DNA of 64,000 nt from NCBI RefSeq assembly GCF_002082565.1, contig NZ_CP020562.1, forward strand, positions 620,001 to 684,000. The letters run 5' to 3'. Positions 9,623-20,286 of the stretch are shown here, in pieces. The notes under the pieces are model-generated. The model ran no database searches. It was not told the DNA's origin and saw only the letters and a list, made by a program, of their open reading frames with translations. The DNA is from Halomonas sp. GT. GTDB taxonomy: Bacteria > Pseudomonadota > Gammaproteobacteria > Pseudomonadales > Halomonadaceae. The translations under genes were made by a program, and so were the position numbers. Every line of letters begins with the position of its first letter. Position 1 is the first letter of the stretch.

Positions 9623-10605
9623 TCACTAACTCCTTGATGAGCGGCGGCGTGCCCAAGGCGTGCGCCGACGGTAAGCGGGGTTTGACGGGCGTTAAGCAGG
9701 TCGCGCACGGCCATCGCTTTACCACCAGGTAACTGGGCGTGGCTAACGCACAGTACTTCTTGACCTTGCTCGCCACAGGCAATGCGTAGGTGGTCCTCGC
9801 CATGTTGAAGTAGTGTGCCGGGTGAAGTGGAAGGCTGTTCGCCTAGCTCAACACTGGCCATCAACAAACGTAGGCGATCATTGCCTAGCGTGCACCAAGC
9901 CACTGGCCAGGGGTTAAAGGCACGGATTTTGCGCGCTAGTTGTTCTGCAGGCTGATGAAAGTCCAGTTCGGCTTCCGCCTTACTGAGCTTAGCGGCGTAG
10001 GTGACGCCCTCGTCAGGTTGCGGTGTTGCTTCTAAGTCGTTGCTGTCCAACGCATCAAGCACGTTAATCAGCGCATTCGCCCCTTGAATGGCCAGCCGAT
10101 CATGCAAGTCACCGCCTGTGGTGAGCGAGGTGATCGGTGTACGAACTTCATACAGCATCTCACCGGTATCCAGACCCGCATCCATTTGCATAATGGTGAC
10201 GCCTGATGCGCTATCACCGGCTTCAATGGCGCGTTGGATAGGGGCGGCACCTCGCCAGCGTGGTAGCAGGGATGCGTGCACGTTGATGCAGCCTAAGCGG
10301 GGAATGTCGAGCACCGCCTGTGGTAGTAAGAGCCCGTAAGCAACGACAACCATTACGTCGGCGTTCAATGCCGCTAATTCTGATTGAGCGTCAGTCTCTT
10401 TTAAGCTGACGGGTTGATAGACAGGTAGCCCATGCTCAAGAGCAAGCTGCTTGACGGGGCTAGGGGTGAGCTTGCGCCCGCGGCCTGCTGGGCGGTCAGG
10501 TTGAGTATATACCGCTACCACTTGATGCTGACTTTCGAGCACGGCAGCAAGGCTTGAAGCGGCGAAATCAGGCGTGCCAGCAAAAACAACGCGCAACTGT
10601 GACAT
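9619..10605 (-). CDS. fmt: Methionyl-tRNA formyltransferase
   Basis: Formylates the initiator Met-tRNA using 10-formyltetrahydrofolate. The 328-residue protein opens with the Rossmann strand VVFAGTPDFAASSL and contains the folate and catalytic motif CINVHASLLPRWRGAAPIQ (HxSLLPxxRG), DAGLDTGEM, and a C-terminal OB-fold region for tRNA binding. It lies between def and rsmB, an arrangement conserved across gamma-proteobacteria, and overlaps rsmB by 4 bp. Confidence 0.97.
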   Translation of the reverse strand: MSQLRVVFAGTPDFAASSLAAVLESQHQVVAVYTQPDRPAGRGRKLTPSPVKQLALEHGLPVYQPVSLKETDAQSELAALNADVMVVVAYGLLLPQAVLDIPRLGCINVHASLLPRWRGAAPIQRAIEAGDSASGVTIMQMDAGLDTGEMLYEVRTPITSLTTGGDLHDRLAIQGANALINVLDALDSNDLEATPQPDEGVTYAAKLSKAEAELDFHQPAEQLARKIRAFNPWPVAWCTLGNDRLRLLMASVELGEQPSTSPGTLLQHGEDHLRIACGEQGQEVLCVSHAQLPGGKAMAVRDLLNARQTPLTVGARLGHAAAHQGVSE

Positions 10606-10757
10606 GGTGATGACTACCTAGCATTGAAGGGGGAAAGTAATCGTGCCGTGCGTGAAACAAATAAAGGCCGAGAAGCAACGCTACAACGCACCAGGAAAAA
10701 CATTCTGTGCGTTTGCAGCGTGTCAGCTCGGCCAGCAATAACACGGCGTAGGTCGGT

Positions 10758-11270
10758 TTATGCGTCGTGTAATAGCTTGTGGCGTTTCTGCATCTTTTTC
10801 ATCACTCGGTCACGCTTTAGGGGTGATAAGTAGTCAACAAAAAGCACGCCTTCCAAATGGTCATACTCATGCTGAATGCAGTGGGCTAACAAACCATCGG
10901 CTTCTAGCTCGTAGGGCTCACCACTACGATCTAGCGCGTTCAGCTTTACTTTTAAATAACGCGGTACTTCAGCGTAATATTCCGGAATGGATAAACAGCC
11001 TTCAGAAAGGGGCTCTTTTTCGTCACCAATTGGCTCGTAGCGTGGATTAATAAGTACTAGCGGCTGCGAGTTATCGTCGCTGACATCCATTACTACGACA
11101 CGCCGATGAACATCGATTTGCGTCGCTGCAAGGCCGATGCCGCGCGCGTCGTACATGGTCTCCAACATATCGTCGACGAGCTGGCGGACCTCATCGTCAA
11201 CGGTTTCCACCGGTGCAGCCTTGGTGCGCAGGCGCTCGTCGGGGAATTCGAGAATAGGAAGTTTGGCCAT
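10758..11270 (-). CDS. def: Peptide deformylase
   Basis: Removes the formyl group from nascent proteins. All three family motifs are present in this 170-residue protein: GIGLAATQ (residues 44-51), EGCLSIP with metal ligand C92, and QHEYDHLEG with H134, E135 and H138. It precedes fmt in the same direction with a 152-bp gap in which I see no gene, and is divergent from the envelope protein gene at 11447. Confidence 0.97.
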   Translation of the reverse strand: MAKLPILEFPDERLRTKAAPVETVDDEVRQLVDDMLETMYDARGIGLAATQIDVHRRVVVMDVSDDNSQPLVLINPRYEPIGDEKEPLSEGCLSIPEYYAEVPRYLKVKLNALDRSGEPYELEADGLLAHCIQHEYDHLEGVLFVDYLSPLKRDRVMKKMQKRHKLLHDA

Positions 11271-11446
11271 GGCGTTACAATCACCGTTATGCTGAGTCTT
11301 TAATATGAGCAGGCCTTGCCACCTGGGTTGGCAGGCCTAAGTGCTTTACTATCGGCCACTATATCATGCTGTAAGCGTTCCTGGGCACGCACAACGCCAT
11401 GCAGCTCCCCTCAACGGCTTCACCAATAACTGGCAAGGGAGAACGG

Positions 11447-12310
11447 ATGGTGGCGAAAAGGATAGTGGCAAAAAGGTTTCTTTATTATAGCGTGCCGTTG
11501 GCATGTTTGACGCTTATGACGACCGCCGCATTTGCGTGGGAATCACCGCAACGGGTGGTAAAGCTTTCTCCCCAAATGCGCGCCGTTCCTCAGCAAGAGG
11601 CAATGGCGCCGCTTCCGATGGAAACGATTCGGGCGTTTTTGCGAGCGCACCGAGTGGTAGAGCTGGACGCGCCTTCCCGCGAACTGGCCTACGTCGTGGG
11701 CGGTGAGAATCAACGATTGATGAGTGGCGCAGGCGATACGTTGTATGCGCGCGGCGTACTACCGTCCAGAGCGCGTTTAGGCATTTATCGTCCGGGCGAG
11801 CATTATGTTTCCGCTGAGGGTGCACCATTGGGGACGGAGTTAATCAATATTGGCGAAGCGCGCCAGCTCAGCAGTGAGGGAGACATTGCTCGCTTAGAAG
11901 TACTCAGTGCTTATCAAGAAGTGCGCAATAACGACATTTTGCTGCCGCTTGATTCTCAGTTGTTTGAATCTCAGTCGTTAGAAAATAGCGTTCAGCCTCG
12001 TTTACCGTTGAACGATGTCGCTGGCCAGATTATTGCGGTACCTGGCGGAGTGCGCTTTATTGGACGCTTACAAATAGTGGCTCTGGATATTGGTACTCAG
12101 GATGGCTTGCAGCCCGGTCATGTATTACATGTTGGCCAGCAGGGGGAGCTCGTTAATGACCCACGTAGCCAAGAGCTTTTGCAACTTCCCGCCACTGAGG
12201 CGGGAAGCGTCATGGTGATAAAGCCTTATAGCCTTATGAGCTATGCGTTGGTGATGCAGGCATCGAACGTTTTAGCGGTTGGAGACCGGGTACACACGCC
12301 GATACGCTAA
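11447..12310 (+). CDS. Secreted envelope protein of the dprA-linked LysM family, LysM domain absent
   Basis: A 287-residue exported protein of unknown biochemical role. The ATG at 11447 follows AAGGGAGA and gives a clear signal peptide (residues 1 to about 30, FLYYSVPLACLTLMTTAAFA). The mature part starts directly with a region typical of the gene next to dprA in pseudomonads, with segments VKLSPQMRAVP, LMSGAGDTLYARG and LGIYRPGEHY. As I recall it, that homologue has a LysM peptidoglycan-binding domain between the signal peptide and this region; nothing LysM-like is visible here. It is probably co-transcribed with dprA, 27 bp downstream. Confidence 0.75.
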   Translation: MVAKRIVAKRFLYYSVPLACLTLMTTAAFAWESPQRVVKLSPQMRAVPQQEAMAPLPMETIRAFLRAHRVVELDAPSRELAYVVGGENQRLMSGAGDTLYARGVLPSRARLGIYRPGEHYVSAEGAPLGTELINIGEARQLSSEGDIARLEVLSAYQEVRNNDILLPLDSQLFESQSLENSVQPRLPLNDVAGQIIAVPGGVRFIGRLQIVALDIGTQDGLQPGHVLHVGQQGELVNDPRSQELLQLPATEAGSVMVIKPYSLMSYALVMQASNVLAVGDRVHTPIR

Positions 12311-12337
12311 ACACCACACAACTAACAGGGGATAGGT

Positions 12338-13459
12338 ATGGATGCCAAGGAGTGGCTGGTGGTGAATGAGCTGCCGGGTATGGGGGCGCTTCGCACTGCA
12401 GCGCTGGCCGCTAAACAGCCGCAATGGCCCCATGGCTGGCTTGCTGGGCTGCCCAGCAACGCCGCGAGTGCACTGCGGCTTTGGTTAGCGCAGCCAGAGC
12501 GAAGCCCGTTGCAGCAGGCAGTCGACCATACTTTCGCATGGCTAGAGACTTCTCCTAATCGCCATTTACTCCATCGCAATCACCCCGCATGGCCTGAGTT
12601 GCTCAATCAATTGCCGGATCCGCCTGTGGTGCTTTGGGCACAAGGTGACCTTAGCGCACTAGACGGCCCAAAACTCGCCATGGTGGGCACTCGGCGTCCC
12701 ACTTCTGAGGGAAGCGGTAATGCTCAGGCGTTTGCCAGAGAGCTTGTTAATCGCGGCTGGTGCATTGTTAGCGGCATGGCTCTCGGAGTTGATGGGGTTG
12801 CACAGCGCGCAGCGTTAGCGGCAGGAGGGCAGTCGATTGCGGTGCTTGGCTGTGGCATAGATGTCATTTACCCGCCACGTCACCGTGATCTACATGAGCA
12901 ACTAAGTACCGTAGCAGGAGGCTTGTTATTATCGGAGCATCCACCGGGAACCGTTGCTCGGCCAGCTTTCTTTCCTCGGCGGAACAGAATTGTGACCGGC
13001 CTTTCATTAGGTACGTTAGTGGTCGAAGCGACTGAGAAGAGCGGCTCATTGGTAAGCGCACGATTAGCCCTTGAGCAAGACCGTGAGTTGTTTGCTCTGC
13101 CCGGGTCGCTACATAACGTACAGGCTCGCGGTTGCCTGCAGTTATTACGCAGCGGTGCGACGCTGGTGCGTCACGTGGACGATATTTTAGAAGAGTTGCA
13201 GCACTGGGCTGAACGCTATATGCCAACCAGTCCACGTGCTATTGCTGACAACGCAAGCCTTAATTTGCCTATCGATAACGATGAGCTCAAAGACAATGTA
13301 CTAAACGCGCTGGGCGCAACGCCAACGCCAATTGATATATTAGTTCAGAGCGCGGGCATCACGGTCAGTGAATGCCAACAACGGTTATTGATGCTGGAGC
13401 TTGATGGCAAAGTGGCGCAGCAAGCGGGCGGCTGGGTGCGTTTGACGCGGCCATGGTAG
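12338..13459 (+). CDS. dprA: DNA processing protein DprA
   Basis: Binds incoming single-stranded DNA and loads RecA during natural transformation; it is also present in many species not known to be competent. The 373-residue protein carries the Rossmann-like DprA core (MVGTRRPTSEG, then IVSGMALGVDGVAQ, FPRRNRIVTGLS and SGSLVSARLALEQ) and a C-terminal winged-helix region (residues about 310-370). The ATG at 12338 is preceded by CAGGGGATAGGT. It lies in the conserved order ahead of tsaC, hemF and aroE. Confidence 0.96.
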   Translation: MDAKEWLVVNELPGMGALRTAALAAKQPQWPHGWLAGLPSNAASALRLWLAQPERSPLQQAVDHTFAWLETSPNRHLLHRNHPAWPELLNQLPDPPVVLWAQGDLSALDGPKLAMVGTRRPTSEGSGNAQAFARELVNRGWCIVSGMALGVDGVAQRAALAAGGQSIAVLGCGIDVIYPPRHRDLHEQLSTVAGGLLLSEHPPGTVARPAFFPRRNRIVTGLSLGTLVVEATEKSGSLVSARLALEQDRELFALPGSLHNVQARGCLQLLRSGATLVRHVDDILEELQHWAERYMPTSPRAIADNASLNLPIDNDELKDNVLNALGATPTPIDILVQSAGITVSECQQRLLMLELDGKVAQQAGGWVRLTRPW

Positions 13460-13540
13460 GATATAAGTAACCGTTTTTCATCTACTGAAGCTGTATCAAT
13501 TTCAGGTGATGAAGAGCCGCGTTAGTAACGAGGAGCATCT

Positions 13541-14098
13541 ATGAAATCGGCTGTTGAGGTTAAAGAGGCGGTACGAGCATTAAAAGAGGGGGGCGTTATC
13601 GCCTGCCCCACCGAAGCAGTCTGGGGGCTGAGCTGTGACCCAGATAACGATGAAGCGTTAGCGCATTTGATGCGTATGAAAGAGCGTGATCCCGCCAAAG
13701 GCGTGATTCTTGTTGCTGCGAATATTCGGCAATTTCAGCCTTGGCTAAACCAACTGCCACTTGCACTGCATGCGCCCTTAGCGGCCAGCTGGCCTGGCCC
13801 TAATACCTGGCTAGTGCCTGACAATGGCCGCAGCCATGGTTTAGTGCGCGGCGCCCATCAGAGTGTAGCTCTGCGAGTGACCGACCATCCGTTGATGAAG
13901 GCACTCTGCGAGGCCTTTGGTGGCCCGCTAGTCTCTACCTCCGCTAATCGCGCGGGCGATCCTCCCGCCATGAGCGCTGAAGAAGTCGTATCCATTTTTG
14001 GTGATGAAGTCGCCGCGGTTGTAGCGGGTGAGCTTGGAGGCAACGCAAAGCCCAGCACCATCAAAGACTTGGTGACTGGCAAAATAATGCGTTCATAG
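13541..14098 (+). CDS. tsaC: Threonylcarbamoyl-AMP synthase
   Basis: Makes threonylcarbamoyl-AMP from threonine, bicarbonate and ATP for t6A37 modification of ANN-decoding tRNAs. This is the 185-residue single-domain YrdC/TsaC form. Visible motifs are CPTEAVWGLSCDP near the N-terminus, KERDPAKGVILV, WPGPNTWLVP, and STSANRAGDPP with the closing STIKDLVTG. A strong GAGGAG site precedes the ATG. It is followed by hemF in the same direction. Confidence 0.96.
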   Translation: MKSAVEVKEAVRALKEGGVIACPTEAVWGLSCDPDNDEALAHLMRMKERDPAKGVILVAANIRQFQPWLNQLPLALHAPLAASWPGPNTWLVPDNGRSHGLVRGAHQSVALRVTDHPLMKALCEAFGGPLVSTSANRAGDPPAMSAEEVVSIFGDEVAAVVAGELGGNAKPSTIKDLVTGKIMRS

Positions 14099-15103
<1,005 letters not shown>

Positions 15104-15112
15104 GGAGCCTGC

Positions 15113-15940
15113 ATGACTGACCGTTACTGTGTCTTTGGAAACCCGATTAAGCACTCTAAGTCGCCATTAATTCACGAAGAGTTTGCTAACCAAACTCAGC
15201 AACCTATGACCTATACCGCCGAACTTGCACCGGTGGAAGGTTTTGCCAGTGCTTGGCGAGAATTTGTGGCAACAGGAGGCCGTGGAGCGAACGTGACTGT
15301 ACCGTTCAAAGGCGATGCCTTTGCGCTGTGTGATACCCTGAGCCACCGTGCCAAGCGTGCTCAGGCGGTGAATACGCTGATTGTCGGCGGCAATGGCCGT
15401 ACCTACGGTGATACCACTGACGGTATTGGGCTAGTGCGTGACCTTGGTTACCATCATGTGCCCATTAAGGGTAAACGCGTGTTGGTGATCGGTGCCGGTG
15501 GTGCAGTGCGTGGCGTGCTAGAACCGCTGCTTGCCGAGCAACCTCGTGACGTTGTTATCGTCAATCGAACGGCGGAAAAAGCCGTCCAATTAGCAGACGC
15601 ATTTGCCGACTTAGGTACCCTTCATGGCGGTGGGTTTGAGACGTTAGAAGGCCAGTTTGATTTGGTCATCAATGGCACTAGTGCCAGTCTTTCTGGTGAT
15701 TTGCCGCCGTTACCGGATAACCTATTTAACCAAGGCGCTTGGGCCTACGACATGATGTATGGCTCGGAACCCACGGTGTTTTTACAGTGGGCAGGGCCAC
15801 GTGGCGCTAAGCTGCTCGATGGCCTGGGTATGCTGGTCGAACAAGCCGCCGAATCTTTCTTCCTATGGCGTAACGTGCGGCCCGAAACTGCCTCGGTGCG
15901 CACACTATTAAGGCAATCGTTGAACGTCGCCAGTGACTAG
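15113..15940 (+). CDS. aroE: Shikimate dehydrogenase (NADP)
   Basis: Reduces 3-dehydroshikimate in aromatic amino acid synthesis. The 275-residue protein shows the shikimate-binding [11 protein letters not shown], the catalytic lysine in [11 protein letters not shown], the aspartate in GDTTDGIGL, the nucleotide-binding [13 protein letters not shown] and the NRT motif typical of NADP use. AAGGAG precedes the ATG. A strong bidirectional hairpin follows at 15981. Confidence 0.97.
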   Translation: MTDRYCVFGNPIKHSKSPLIHEEFANQTQQPMTYTAELAPVEGFASAWREFVATGGRGANVTVPFKGDAFALCDTLSHRAKRAQAVNTLIVGGNGRTYGDTTDGIGLVRDLGYHHVPIKGKRVLVIGAGGAVRGVLEPLLAEQPRDVVIVNRTAEKAVQLADAFADLGTLHGGGFETLEGQFDLVINGTSASLSGDLPPLPDNLFNQGAWAYDMMYGSEPTVFLQWAGPRGAKLLDGLGMLVEQAAESFFLWRNVRPETASVRTLLRQSLNVASD

Positions 15941-15980
15941 CGATAGCGAGCATTTCCATACGCTCTGAAGTTAAGACAGC

Positions 15981-16007
15981 AAAAGGCAGCCATTGCGGCT
16001 GCCTTTT
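15981..16007. terminator. Bidirectional terminator between aroE and the 16035 gene
   Basis: An 11-bp perfect stem AAAAGGCAGCC / GGCTGCCTTTT with a 5-nt loop (ATTGC). The A and T tracts at its ends make it usable in both directions for the convergent genes. Confidence 0.85.
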
Positions 16008-16034
16008 CGGTTAATGCTGGTTGCTCTCGTGTGT

Positions 16035-16292
16035 TTAGCGAGATTTGGTGTAAAAGCCAATCATGCACATAACAAGACCAACCACAGAGACCAGCATGCC
16101 GCCGTTGACCAGCAGCGGTGAGCGCTCAAGCCACGATACAAAGGGCTGCGGCGACTCGCTGCATGCACTTGCCAGGTAGTCCCAGTGTCCCCCGTCGAGC
16201 TGGCAGGCACGTACATCACCCAGCTCCCAGAAATAGACGCCGAGCAACACTAAAATCGGCAGGACAAGCAGCAATAAACCAAATCGAATCAT
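16035..16292 (-). CDS. Small membrane protein of unknown function
   Basis: An 85-residue protein that I do not recognise. It has an N-terminal hydrophobic span (FGLLLLVLPILVLLGVYFW), a short probably periplasmic loop with two cysteines (RACQLDGGHW...ASACSESP) that could form a disulfide, and a second span near the C-terminus (LLVNGGMLVSVVGLVMCMIGF). It lies on the minus strand 22 bp after the M48 protease gene, so it may share that transcript, and ends at a bidirectional terminator. The two-span topology and codon use argue for a real gene; no function can be inferred. Confidence 0.65.
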   Translation of the reverse strand: MIRFGLLLLVLPILVLLGVYFWELGDVRACQLDGGHWDYLASACSESPQPFVSWLERSPLLVNGGMLVSVVGLVMCMIGFYTKSR

Positions 16293-16314
16293 TCAAACCT
16301 CAACATTAAGGTGC

Positions 16315-17118
16315 TTAAGGACGTGGGCAGTTGGGGGTGCGGCCGCTATTACGCGCCTGCTCGTAGCTTGCCATAGCGTTACTCATGTTAGCTTGAAGCC
16401 CTTCAATACGCTGGCCTTCGCTTGGGTGCGTCGACATCCAGGCAGGCGGAGCGCCACCGCCGGAGGCAGCCTGCATATTTTCCCAAACAGTAATGCTTTC
16501 CCGTGGGTCAAAACCGGCCTGGGCCATCAATTGGAGGCCGATAACGTCGGCTTCACTTTCATGGCGACGGGAGAATGGCAGCGCGATCCCGTATTCTGCT
16601 CCCATTCCCAGTACGCCCATTAGCTGTTGGCCACCAGGAGTTTGCATGCCTGAGGTGCTAGAAAGCACCGATAAACCAAGTGACGTGGCACTTTGGGTCG
16701 AGGCGCGTTCGTTGGCATGATTCGCAATGACGTGACCAATTTCATGGCCGACAACCGAGGCTAGCTGGTTTTGGTTGGTGGCGATATCTAGCATGCCCGT
16801 GTTCACGCCCATGTAGCCACCAGGCAGGGCAAAGGCGTTGGGCTGTTCAGATTCAAAGACACGGATTTGCCAATCAAGATTACGCTGCTCGGCTGGCAAT
16901 ACCTCTACGATGGCATCCGTAATGCACTGTACATAACGATGGCTTGCTTGGCCTGCGGTGGGAATATCTTGCTGATATTGCGCAAAGGCTTGCTGGCCCA
17001 TTTGATTGAGCTGATCATCTGAAAGCAGTAGCAACTGAGAGCGACCGGTAGGTGACGTGGAGCATGCTACGACAGAAGCACACAGTGCAGTAACAGCCAA
17101 GGGACGAAGCCAGCGCAT
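16315..17118 (-). CDS. M48-family metallopeptidase lipoprotein (LoiP/BepA-like)
   Basis: A periplasmic zinc peptidase of the M48 family, likely anchored in the outer membrane; relatives LoiP and BepA take part in outer-membrane protein quality control. I chose the ATG at 17118 because it has AAGGAAA upstream and starts directly at the signal sequence; the frame itself is open to 17157. The 267-residue product has a lipobox ending at C19 (ASVVAC), the zinc motif HEIGH at residues 125-129 and a downstream glutamate in RRHESEADVIGLQLM. There is no TPR domain, so it is closer to LoiP than to full-length BepA. Confidence 0.88.
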   Translation of the reverse strand: MRWLRPLAVTALCASVVACSTSPTGRSQLLLLSDDQLNQMGQQAFAQYQQDIPTAGQASHRYVQCITDAIVEVLPAEQRNLDWQIRVFESEQPNAFALPGGYMGVNTGMLDIATNQNQLASVVGHEIGHVIANHANERASTQSATSLGLSVLSSTSGMQTPGGQQLMGVLGMGAEYGIALPFSRRHESEADVIGLQLMAQAGFDPRESITVWENMQAASGGGAPPAWMSTHPSEGQRIEGLQANMSNAMASYEQARNSGRTPNCPRP

Positions 17119-17215
17119 AAGCGGTTTCCTTATAGACGAGTAGGGATCTTTGCACACAAGATAACCACTGTCAGTGGTAAATCAACTCATATCATAACGC
17201 ACTCTGAGGACAATC

Positions 17216-18097
17216 ATGGATGCTGAATTGAGCCAACGCTTAACGCGGTTACTGGACCACGTAGAACATTGGTTGCCGCCTGCGCCGATCCAGGTAGATT
17301 GGAACAAGCATGTAGCGGCTATTTGGCAGCGTCATCCGTTAGGTGGTCGCTTGGTTCCCGTGCCACCGCGAGACACGATGACGCTGGATGATCTGTTAGG
17401 CATCGAGCGTCAAAAATTAGCGTTAGTCGATAATACTCGTGCATTTTTGCAGGGGTTACCCGCCAATCATGGTTTGCTGTGGGGGTCACGGGGCAGCGGG
17501 AAGTCATCGGTGATTCGTGCGCTGCTTAACTCATTGGCGAATGATGGGCTGCGCTTGATTCAAGTGGATCGCCACGATTTGGGTAGTCTGCCGATATTGG
17601 TAGAACAGCTGCGCGACACGCCGCATCGTTTCGTGGTGTATTGCGACGATCTTTCGTTTGAAGGCAATGACGATGCTTACAAGGCGCTAAAAAGCGTCTT
17701 AGACGGCGCATTAACGGGGCCGCCAGAAAACGTCTTGTTGTATGCCACTTCCAATCGCCGCCATTTATTGCCGGAATCTATGGACGATAATAGTGGTACG
17801 CGTCTTGTAGGTGAAGAGCTACATCACGGTGACGCTGTGGAGGAAAAAATCTCATTGTCGGATCGCTTCGGCTTATGGTTAGGCTTTCATCCTTTCAGCC
17901 AAGCGACTTACTTAGAGGTCTGTGAGCACTGGGTAGCTCGTATTGGTGATAAGCAGGATTGGAGTGATGCCGCACGGGCAGACGCGGTTCGTTTTGCAAC
18001 GCTAAGAGGAGGCCGCAGTGGCCGAACGGCTTGGCAGTTTGCAGCCCAGTGGGTGGGCCGCAAACGGCTTCATGAAGAGGGAAGGCGTCGGACTTAA
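17216..18097 (+). CDS. DUF815-family ATP-binding protein
   Basis: A 293-residue P-loop ATPase of the DUF815 family, widespread in proteobacteria and without an established role. Walker A is GSRGSGKSS (near residue 90), Walker B is FVVYCDDLSF (near residue 142), and LYATSNRRHLLPESM fits a sensor-1 region. The C-terminal third (RTAWQFAAQWVGRKRL) is basic. It is divergent from the M48 gene and convergent with the lipoprotein at 18094, overlapping it by 4 bp. Confidence 0.85.
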   Translation: MDAELSQRLTRLLDHVEHWLPPAPIQVDWNKHVAAIWQRHPLGGRLVPVPPRDTMTLDDLLGIERQKLALVDNTRAFLQGLPANHGLLWGSRGSGKSSVIRALLNSLANDGLRLIQVDRHDLGSLPILVEQLRDTPHRFVVYCDDLSFEGNDDAYKALKSVLDGALTGPPENVLLYATSNRRHLLPESMDDNSGTRLVGEELHHGDAVEEKISLSDRFGLWLGFHPFSQATYLEVCEHWVARIGDKQDWSDAARADAVRFATLRGGRSGRTAWQFAAQWVGRKRLHEEGRRRT

Positions 18098-18708
18098 CGC
18101 ACAGGTGTTAACTGGCCGTCGGCGCCTACGTTCAGGCGAATGGTCGGTGTTAAAAGTCCCGCGGGTAATGTCATGCCCAGCCCACGTAGGTCTCCCGGTG
18201 TGATAGCAAGTTCACTGCCAGGCGGCAGTGAGCCTTGGGTGGCTAACTGACTGGCGAGTTCTAGCATGGGCATCATTCGCTGAGTGTCGGTCGTCAGGAT
18301 GTCAAACGCTACCGGTAGACGTAACGTTGAGTCTTCCCCAGACGTTAGCGTCACATCCTCTTGATATTGACCTTGCACTGGATCGACTCCAGGCATATTT
18401 AGCATCCAGCGGAAACCAGACATCTCAACAGCGGGCATACCTGTGGGTAAGCCCAGGCCCATCGCTAAGGTGGCCTGAACGGGCAAGCTGCCAGCACCAA
18501 GGCTAGATGCAAGCAAACTTGTTAGGTCGCTGGTATCAAGTCCTGCTTGCACGCTATAAGGGCCAATACGCACCTCTTCAATGCCCAGCGATGTTACCGC
18601 CAAGCGAAAGGCAAATAAGCCTGTTTGGGGCAGAGCAAGGCAACCTGCTAGCAAGCTTGCCATCAGCAGTAAGAGCATGCCGCGCCCGCGTTTTATTGCG
18701 TAGTGCAT
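18094..18708 (-). CDS. Uncharacterised lipoprotein
   Basis: A 204-residue putative lipoprotein. The ATG at 18708 has an excellent AGGAGG site seven bases upstream, so the longer frame to 18732 is rejected. The signal sequence MLLLLMASLLAGC ends in a canonical LAGC lipobox. The mature part is rich in small and hydrophobic residues, with alternating strands around VEEVRIGPYSVQAGL- and VDPVQGQYQEDVTL-like segments, reminiscent of LEA14/WHy-type beta domains, but I cannot assign a family. It appears to be a single-gene unit. Confidence 0.7.
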   Translation of the reverse strand: MHYAIKRGRGMLLLLMASLLAGCLALPQTGLFAFRLAVTSLGIEEVRIGPYSVQAGLDTSDLTSLLASSLGAGSLPVQATLAMGLGLPTGMPAVEMSGFRWMLNMPGVDPVQGQYQEDVTLTSGEDSTLRLPVAFDILTTDTQRMMPMLELASQLATQGSLPPGSELAITPGDLRGLGMTLPAGLLTPTIRLNVGADGQLTPVR

Positions 18709-18828
18709 TAATATCCCTCCTAGGAAGGGCAATATAGGTATGAGTGGCGATTGCCGAAAAACGCGGCTATTTGAGGGTTAGTGCGGATAGCTGTCAAGCA
18801 AATTTACTCGATAATGGGGGCCATCAAC

Positions 18829-18864
18829 CAAAACGCCTGCTGATGAAGGTCAGCAGGCGTTTTG
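18829..18864 (-). terminator. Terminator of the der operon
   Basis: A 15-bp perfect stem (CAAAACGCCTGCTGA with its complement) and a 6-nt loop. On the minus strand the 3' arm ends in TTTTG, just downstream of the der stop codon. Confidence 0.88.
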
Positions 18865-18882
18865 TAGATTAATGCGTTAGCA

Positions 18883-20286
18883 TTAACGGCGGCTTTTACG
18901 TGCTTCTTTAGTACGGTTAAGCTCGCGTTTTTTGGCTTTCTCTTTATCGCTTGCCCCTGCCATGTGGTCAAACGGATTGCTACCCGAACGGAACTCAAAG
19001 CGCATTGGCGTCCCGCGAACTTTCAACACTTTACGGAAGGTGTTGGTTAGGTAGCGGCGATAGGCTTCCGGCAGTGATTCAGTCTGATTGCCATGTACTA
19101 CGATGATGGGCGGATTGCTGCCACCTTGGTGCGCCATACGCAGTTTGATACGTCGGCCGTTAACCATGGGCGGCGGGTGCTGGCTGACCGCATCTTGAAG
19201 TAGGGTTGTCAATCGATTGGTCGACCAGTGGGCGTTCGCGGCATCGAAAGCTCGTTCGATCGAAGGATAAAGGTCACCCACCGCGGTGCCGTGTAGGGCA
19301 GAGATAAAATGCATCTCTGCATACTCAGCAAAGCCTAGGCGGCGCTTAATTTCTGCGCGCATTTTCTCTTTCGCATCGCTTTCCAGCCCATCCCACTTAT
19401 TGATGGCCAGCACCAACGCGCGGCCAGTGGTCAGCACGTAATCAAGTAGATGGAGATCTTGCTCAACTAAACCGCTGCGTGCATCGAGTACCATCACTGC
19501 GACGTGACACTCTTTGATAGCATCAAGAGTTTTGATAATGGAAAACTTTTCTGCAATTTCGCGGACGTTTTTACGCCGCCGAATGCCTGCGGTATCAATC
19601 AATACGTAGGGCTTGCCACGACGCTCGAACGGGATTTCAATCGCATCGCGGGTAGTGCCCGCCTCATCGAATACAACAACGCGCTCTTCGCCCAACAGCC
19701 GATTAACCAATGTGGATTTGCCCACATTGGGACGGCCAATAACGCCTATACGAATACCTTTGGTGCCGGTATCCCCAGGAATGCTGGGGTCGCGTTCTGG
19801 AAACGGCTCCAACACTGTGTCAATGAGCAGTGAGACATTGCGGCCATGGGCAGCAGCAATCGGCCATGGGTCGCCAAGACCTAAGGTCCAGAAGTCGGCC
19901 ATGGCCGAATGCTCTTCCAAACCATCGGTTTTGTTGACCACTAGCCAGGTTTTTTTCTGATTAACGCGCAGATGATTCGCAATGGCTTCATCGGCCACGT
20001 TAAGCCCCGCGCGAGCGTCTACCAGAAACAGTACAATATCGGCTTCATCAATCGCGGCTAGAGATTGCTCGGCCATTGCCGCATCAATCCCTTCTTCGTC
20101 ACCGCTGATGCCGCCGGTATCAATCACCGTATACGCTTTGCCGCCTAGCATGCCGTTCCCGTATTTACGGTCACGGGTAAGGCCAGGAAAGTCCGCCACG
20201 AGCGCATCGCGTGAGCGGGTTAGGCGGTTAAACAACGTCGATTTGCCCACATTGGGCCGACCGACTAAAGCAATGACGGGTGTCAT
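18883..20286 (-). CDS. der: Ribosome assembly GTPase Der (EngA)
   Basis: Essential double-GTPase for 50S subunit maturation. The 467-residue protein has two G domains with repeated [11 protein letters not shown]-loops (residues 8 and about 184), the switch motifs DFPGLTRD and DEAGTTRD, two NKxD motifs (VNKTDG, INKWDG), and a C-terminal KH-like domain ending in a basic tail. It overlaps bamB by 4 bp, giving the common bamB-der pair. Confidence 0.98.
   Translation of the reverse strand: MTPVIALVGRPNVGKSTLFNRLTRSRDALVADFPGLTRDRKYGNGMLGGKAYTVIDTGGISGDEEGIDAAMAEQSLAAIDEADIVLFLVDARAGLNVADEAIANHLRVNQKKTWLVVNKTDGLEEHSAMADFWTLGLGDPWPIAAAHGRNVSLLIDTVLEPFPERDPSIPGDTGTKGIRIGVIGRPNVGKSTLVNRLLGEERVVVFDEAGTTRDAIEIPFERRGKPYVLIDTAGIRRRKNVREIAEKFSIIKTLDAIKECHVAVMVLDARSGLVEQDLHLLDYVLTTGRALVLAINKWDGLESDAKEKMRAEIKRRLGFAEYAEMHFISALHGTAVGDLYPSIERAFDAANAHWSTNRLTTLLQDAVSQHPPPMVNGRRIKLRMAHQGGSNPPIIVVHGNQTESLPEAYRRYLTNTFRKVLKVRGTPMRFEFRSGSNPFDHMAGASDKEKAKKRELNRTKEARKSRR

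Noticed and set aside
12338..13459. dprA as evidence of a competence island
   Set aside because: It sits in the common housekeeping order with tsaC, hemF and aroE, and is present in many species not known to be competent.
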